A stretch of DNA of 7,887 bases from Pseudomonadota bacterium (lineage in GTDB: Bacteria; Myxococcota_A; Polyangia; Polyangiales; Sandaracinaceae): assembly GCA_023427125.1 (NCBI GenBank), contig JAEZBP010000282.1, positions 1 to 7,887 of the forward strand. The letters run 5' to 3'. Below are positions 5,527 to 7,887 of the stretch, piece after piece. Position numbers and translations under genes: made by a program. How positions within the stretch are numbered: the first letter of the stretch is position 1; each line of letters starts with the position of its first letter. The notes beneath the pieces are model-generated. The model made no database searches, was not told the DNA's origin, and saw nothing but the letters and a program-made list of their open reading frames with translations.

Positions 5527-6960
5527 TCACGTGCCGGGGCACTCGTCCGGGAGGTCCTCCGCGCGGCAGCCGCCGACGACGTCGAGCTTCTTGGCGAGCG
5601 CGATGAGCGCCTTGCGCAGGCCCTCCTCGAGCGTCGGGTGATAGAACGGCATCGACAGGCACTCCTGCACGGTCATTTCCTGCTGCACCGCCCACGCGAG
5701 CAGGTGCGCGAGGTGCTCGACACGCGGGCCGAGCATCTCCGCGCCGAGCAGACGACACGACGCGCGCTCCGCGTAGAGCTCGACCAGGCCGGCGTTCGCG
5801 CCCATCACCCGCGCGCGGCCCTGGTCCTCGTACGAGACCTCGCCGGTCGTGATCTCGCCGTGCGCCAGCTCCGCGAAGCTGCGGCCGACGATCGCGATCT
5901 GCGGGTCGGTGAACGCGATCGCGAGCGCCGCGCGGCGCACGTGCGCGGTGACGTCAGGGAAGGAGGCGGCGTTCGCGCCGGCGATGTGACCCTCGTCCGA
6001 GGCCTCGTGGAGGAGCTGTCTCGCTCCGATCGCGTCGCCCGCAATGAAGATGGGCGAGTCCCCGCACTGGCAGGTGCGCCGATCCCAAGGGGGCTTGCCC
6101 TGCGCGTCGAGCGGGAGGCCGCTCTTCTCGAGATCGAGCGCCGCGAGGTTCGGGCGGCGGCCGGCGGCGACGAGCACCCGCTCGAAGGTGCGCTCGTGAC
6201 GCGCGCCGTCCTCCACCCAGCCGATGCGGACGCCACCTCGGACGACGCGCGCGCTCGGCTCGGTGACGCCGAGGTGCAGCTCGAGCTCGCGCGAGTAGAG
6301 CGCACGCGAGGCGCGCTGGAGCGTCGGCGAGGTGAAGGGGCCGAGCTCGTCGAAGGGGTTGAAGAAGGCGACCTCCACGCCGAGCCGGTGCAGGGCCTGC
6401 CCGAGCTCGAGCGCGATGATCCCCGTGCCGATGACGGCGAGGCTGCGCGGCAGCGCCGGCCACTCGAAGACGTCCGCGCTCACGTCCACGTGCTCCGAGA
6501 TGGCGTCGAAGGGCGGCGGCACCCACGGAGAGCTGCCCGACGCGATCACGACGGCGCGCGCGCGCACCCGGATGTCCTCACCGACGGCGAGCGTGGTGCG
6601 ATCGAGGAAGCGCGCCTCGCCGCGGAGCCGCTCCTCGCTCGGGATGCGCTCGGTCAGGCGGAGGACCGGGCCCACGAAGCCATCGCGCTCCGCCCTCACC
6701 CGCGCGAGCACCGCGGCCCCATCGACCCGCGCGGCCTCGACCCGCACGCCGAAGCGCGACGCGCCGTCGACCGCGTGCTTCGCATCCGCGGCCGCGACGA
6801 GGAGCTTCGAGGGCATGCACCCCTCGCGCGCGCACGTGGTGCCATAGCGCCCCGACTCGATCATCACCGGCCGCTTTCCGGCCTTCTCCACCTGCCGGCG
6901 CGCGCTGAGCCCGGCCGTCCCCGCGCCGATCACCGCGACGTCGACGTCCAGCGTGGTCAC
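5527..6960 (-). CDS. Class I pyridine nucleotide-disulfide oxidoreductase, dihydrolipoyl dehydrogenase-like
   Basis: Predicted soluble FAD-dependent, NAD(P)H-linked disulfide oxidoreductase of 477 aa, a full family length. The FAD dinucleotide site is IGAGTAG (residues 11-17). The redox-active pair is C43/C48 in TTCAREGCMPSK. The second Rossmann motif is GTGIIALELG (178-187), and the second FAD contact is FIAGDA with D309. The C-terminal dimerisation domain ends in the active-site base region FYHPTLEEGL (H441 with a following Glu). The redox loop differs from the GGTCLNVGCIPSK of standard lipoamide dehydrogenases but resembles a bacterial side branch often annotated as dihydrolipoyl dehydrogenase. 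No 2-oxoacid dehydrogenase genes are near, so the substrate disulfide is uncertain. Beta strand two of the NAD domain ends in FFNPF without a clear acidic residue, so NAD versus NADP preference is open. Extra cysteines are C297/C299 and C465/C474. The GTG start is well supported by AGGTGA 7 nt upstream (6968-6973). It follows the rhomboid gene after 42 nt. Confidence 0.92.
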   Translation of the reverse strand: MTTLDVDVAVIGAGTAGLSARRQVEKAGKRPVMIESGRYGTTCAREGCMPSKLLVAAADAKHAVDGASRFGVRVEAARVDGAAVLARVRAERDGFVGPVLRLTERIPSEERLRGEARFLDRTTLAVGEDIRVRARAVVIASGSSPWVPPPFDAISEHVDVSADVFEWPALPRSLAVIGTGIIALELGQALHRLGVEVAFFNPFDELGPFTSPTLQRASRALYSRELELHLGVTEPSARVVRGGVRIGWVEDGARHERTFERVLVAAGRRPNLAALDLEKSGLPLDAQGKPPWDRRTCQCGDSPIFIAGDAIGARQLLHEASDEGHIAGANAASFPDVTAHVRRAALAIAFTDPQIAIVGRSFAELAHGEITTGEVSYEDQGRARVMGANAGLVELYAERASCRLLGAEMLGPRVEHLAHLLAWAVQQEMTVQECLSMPFYHPTLEEGLRKALIALAKKLDVVGGCRAEDLPDECPGT

Positions 6961-6977
6961 GCACGAGTCACCTAAGA

Positions 6978-6993
6978 CCGGCGGCGCCGCCGG
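6978..6993. repeat. 16-bp perfect palindrome between the rhomboid and oxidoreductase genes
   Basis: CCGGCGGC is followed directly by its reverse complement GCCGCCGG. In RNA it could form a 6-bp all-G/C stem with a GCGC loop. It occupies the 42-nt gap between the rhomboid stop (7003) and the oxidoreductase start (6960), just upstream of the latter's ribosome-binding site (6968-6973). It could attenuate or stabilise the transcript or bind a dimeric regulator. Only TCTT follows on the minus strand, so termination is likely partial at most. Confidence 0.45.
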
Positions 6994-7002
6994 CTATGGC
7001 CT

Positions 7003-7782
7003 TCACCCGCCGAACACGCCGGAGGCGAACGCGACGGTGACGGCGGCCATCAGCACGAGCGGCACGGCGAAGAGCGGCCACGGGCGGCGCGGGCCCTCGT
7101 CGGTGAGCGCGGGCGTCATGAGCAGCCCGGCCGCGAAGCCCCCCGCGAGGCCGCCGAGATGCGCGGCTTGATCGAGGCCGCGGACCGCGAAGGCGAACGC
7201 GACGTTGAGGACGATGAAGCTGACCACGTTGTTGCGCAGCTGCGTGACGAGCAGGCGCGGCATCGCGCTGCGGCGGCGCACCAAGAAGGCGCCGACCATC
7301 CCGAAGACGCCGAAGACCGCGCCCGAGGCGCCCGCGCTCACCACGTTCCAGTCGTTCCAGAAGACGCTGACCACGCTCCCGGCGAGCCCGGCGAACGCAT
7401 AGCCGATCGCGAATCCGACGTGCCCGAAGACGCGCTCGGCGAGCGGACCCGAGCGCCAGAGCACGTACATGTTGAAGCCGAGATGGATGATGCCGAAGTG
7501 CACGTAGTTGGCGGTGTAGAGCCGCCAGAACTCGCCCACGATCGTGTAATAGCCGCTGCTCGCGCCCCACTGCAGCGCCTCCTGCGGCGTGGGTGCCATC
7601 GCGCTCACCCCCGAGAGGACCATCACCGCGAAGACCAGCACGTTCGCGGCGACGATCCCGTAGGTGACCCACTCGCGGCGGATGGAGTGGATCAGCAGGG
7701 CGAAGCGCCGCTGCTCTGGGGACGGCTCCGGTGGACGCGGCGCGAATGGCGAGGGCGAGGGCGAGGGCGAGGGCTCGTTCAT
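7003..7782 (-). CDS. Rhomboid-family intramembrane serine protease
   Basis: A predicted inner-membrane protease of 259 aa that would cleave membrane-spanning substrates within the bilayer. The catalytic Ser-His dyad is present: S153 in GASGAVFG and H208 in AAHLGGLAGG. The conserved HIIxN-like stretch is HFGIIHLGFNMYVL (95-108, H100 and N104), and WRLYTANYVH (86-95) belongs to the L1 loop and helix 2 entry. Membrane segments appear at about 40-58, 95-111, 120-141, 148-168, 185-202, 205-224 and 235-256, that is, the six-helix core plus one C-terminal helix (6+1). The N-terminus before the first helix is a 22-residue Ser-Pro-rich tract encoded by a hexanucleotide repeat, then a charged cytoplasmic stretch. 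The ATG at 7782 has no good Shine-Dalgarno, but a TAGGCT box lies 9 nt upstream, so the transcript may be nearly leaderless. The gene probably leads a transcript including the oxidoreductase. Substrates are unknown. Confidence 0.93.
   Translation of the reverse strand: MNEPSPSPSPSPFAPRPPEPSPEQRRFALLIHSIRREWVTYGIVAANVLVFAVMVLSGVSAMAPTPQEALQWGASSGYYTIVGEFWRLYTANYVHFGIIHLGFNMYVLWRSGPLAERVFGHVGFAIGYAFAGLAGSVVSVFWNDWNVVSAGASGAVFGVFGMVGAFLVRRRSAMPRLLVTQLRNNVVSFIVLNVAFAFAVRGLDQAAHLGGLAGGFAAGLLMTPALTDEGPRRPWPLFAVPLVLMAAVTVAFASGVFGG
7748..7774 (-). repeat. Hexanucleotide tandem repeat (GGCGAG)n encoding a Ser-Pro tract
   Basis: Four perfect GGCGAG units plus half a unit on the plus strand (7748-7774), read on the minus strand as alternating Ser and Pro codons near the rhomboid N-terminus (residues about 4-12). 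The 6-bp unit is always in frame, so slippage would lengthen or shorten the SP tract without breaking the gene. Confidence 0.85.
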
Positions 7783-7791
7783 CAGGGGCGG

Positions 7792-7797
7792 AGCCTA
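7792..7797 (-). promoter_or_regulatory. Candidate -10 box of the rhomboid gene
   Basis: On the minus strand this reads TAGGCT (TANNNT), 9 nt before the ATG at 7782. A transcript starting 7-8 nt downstream would have only 2-3 nt of leader. No TTGACA-like -35 is visible at the expected distance. The layout parallels those before the response regulator and the aminotransferase. Confidence 0.38.
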
Positions 7798-7851
7798 ACC
7801 CGGTCGTCCGGCCTCCGCCCTTCAGCAGCCGTCGAGCACGTCGGCCTCCGG

Positions 7852-7887
7852 TCACGGCGCCTCGACCGCTATCGCGCGGCCGCGCAG
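7852..7887 (-). CDS. Possible C-terminal tail of an upstream minus-strand gene
   Basis: On the minus strand, the last 36 bases of the window read as an open frame of eleven residues (LRGRAIAVEAP) ending in TGA at 7852-7854. Ten of the eleven sense codons end in G or C, like the genes here. It would end 69 nt before the rhomboid start. Eleven codons are too few to be confident, and another frame on the plus strand is also open across this end. Confidence 0.25.
   Translation of the reverse strand: MRGRAIAVEAP

Noticed and set aside
5531..5542. GTGCCGGGGCAC hairpin as a terminator of the oxidoreductase gene
   Set aside because: It lies within the last codons before the stop, its stem is only 5 bp with a 2-nt loop, and no T-run follows.
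5638..6975. 445-codon open frame on the plus strand
   Set aside because: It lies almost wholly antisense to the oxidoreductase, whose motifs are complete. The translation is Arg/Ala/Glu/His-rich without any recognisable motif, as expected from GC-rich antisense codons.
6968..7855. 295-codon minus-strand frame overlapping the rhomboid gene
   Set aside because: Same strand but a different frame from the rhomboid gene, whose catalytic motifs and membrane segments are intact; this translation is Arg-rich with no hydrophobic segments.
7798..7887. Open plus-strand frame running off the right edge
   Set aside because: It reads somewhat protein-like (VEHVGLRSRRLDRYRAAAQ) but has no ATG, GTG or TTG start in frame, and overlaps the likely upstream region of the rhomboid gene.

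Overview
This is a GC-rich window (roughly 70% G+C) with tightly packed genes, long antisense ORFs and strong G/C preference at third codon positions. Gene content and protein style suggest a myxobacterium-like member of the Myxococcota, perhaps Polyangiales or Sandaracinaceae. That assignment is inferred from composition and remembered resemblance, not from a search. I see no rRNA, tRNA, CRISPR array, insertion sequence, integrase or other clear sign of recent transfer.

Layout. (1) Bases 1-1505, minus strand: a two-component pair. An OmpR/PhoB-type response regulator (774-1505) is followed after 9 nt by a membrane-anchored sensor protein, probably the histidine kinase, cut off by the left edge of the window. 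(2) Bases 1506-1703: a divergent promoter region. It carries an 11-bp-phased direct repeat upstream of the regulator and a TANNNT -10-like box just before the start codon on each side. (3) Bases 1704-5395, plus strand: a probable four-gene operon. It encodes a DegT/DnrJ/EryC1-family PLP aminotransferase, an ABC-2-type ATPase that overlaps it by ATGA, a single-domain rhodanese, and a metallo-beta-lactamase-fold protein with an altered metal-binding motif. (4) Bases 5396-5526: a convergent gap with inverted repeats. (5) Bases 5527-7782, minus strand: a rhomboid protease gene followed by a class I pyridine nucleotide-disulfide oxidoreductase gene (dihydrolipoyl dehydrogenase-like), separated by 42 nt that hold a 16-bp perfect palindrome. 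The last 105 bases are upstream of the rhomboid gene and may contain the tail of another minus-strand gene.

How the genes may work together. The two-component genes form a self-contained signalling unit, probably autoregulated. The four plus-strand genes do not form a pathway I recognise. The aminotransferase lacks the sugar-nucleotide enzymes that usually accompany it, and the ATPase lacks a membrane partner in this window. The rhodanese and MBL-fold neighbours suggest a sulfur or thiol link, but the MBL protein lacks most of the canonical second-metal ligands, so this is only a hypothesis. The rhomboid and oxidoreductase are probably co-transcribed but have no obvious shared role.

The gene families are mostly ordinary. 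The most interesting points are the non-canonical MBL protein, the phased repeats beside the regulator's likely promoter, and a translation pattern in which transcript-leading genes look leaderless while several internal genes have good Shine-Dalgarno sites. I found no clear evidence for a wholly new system.
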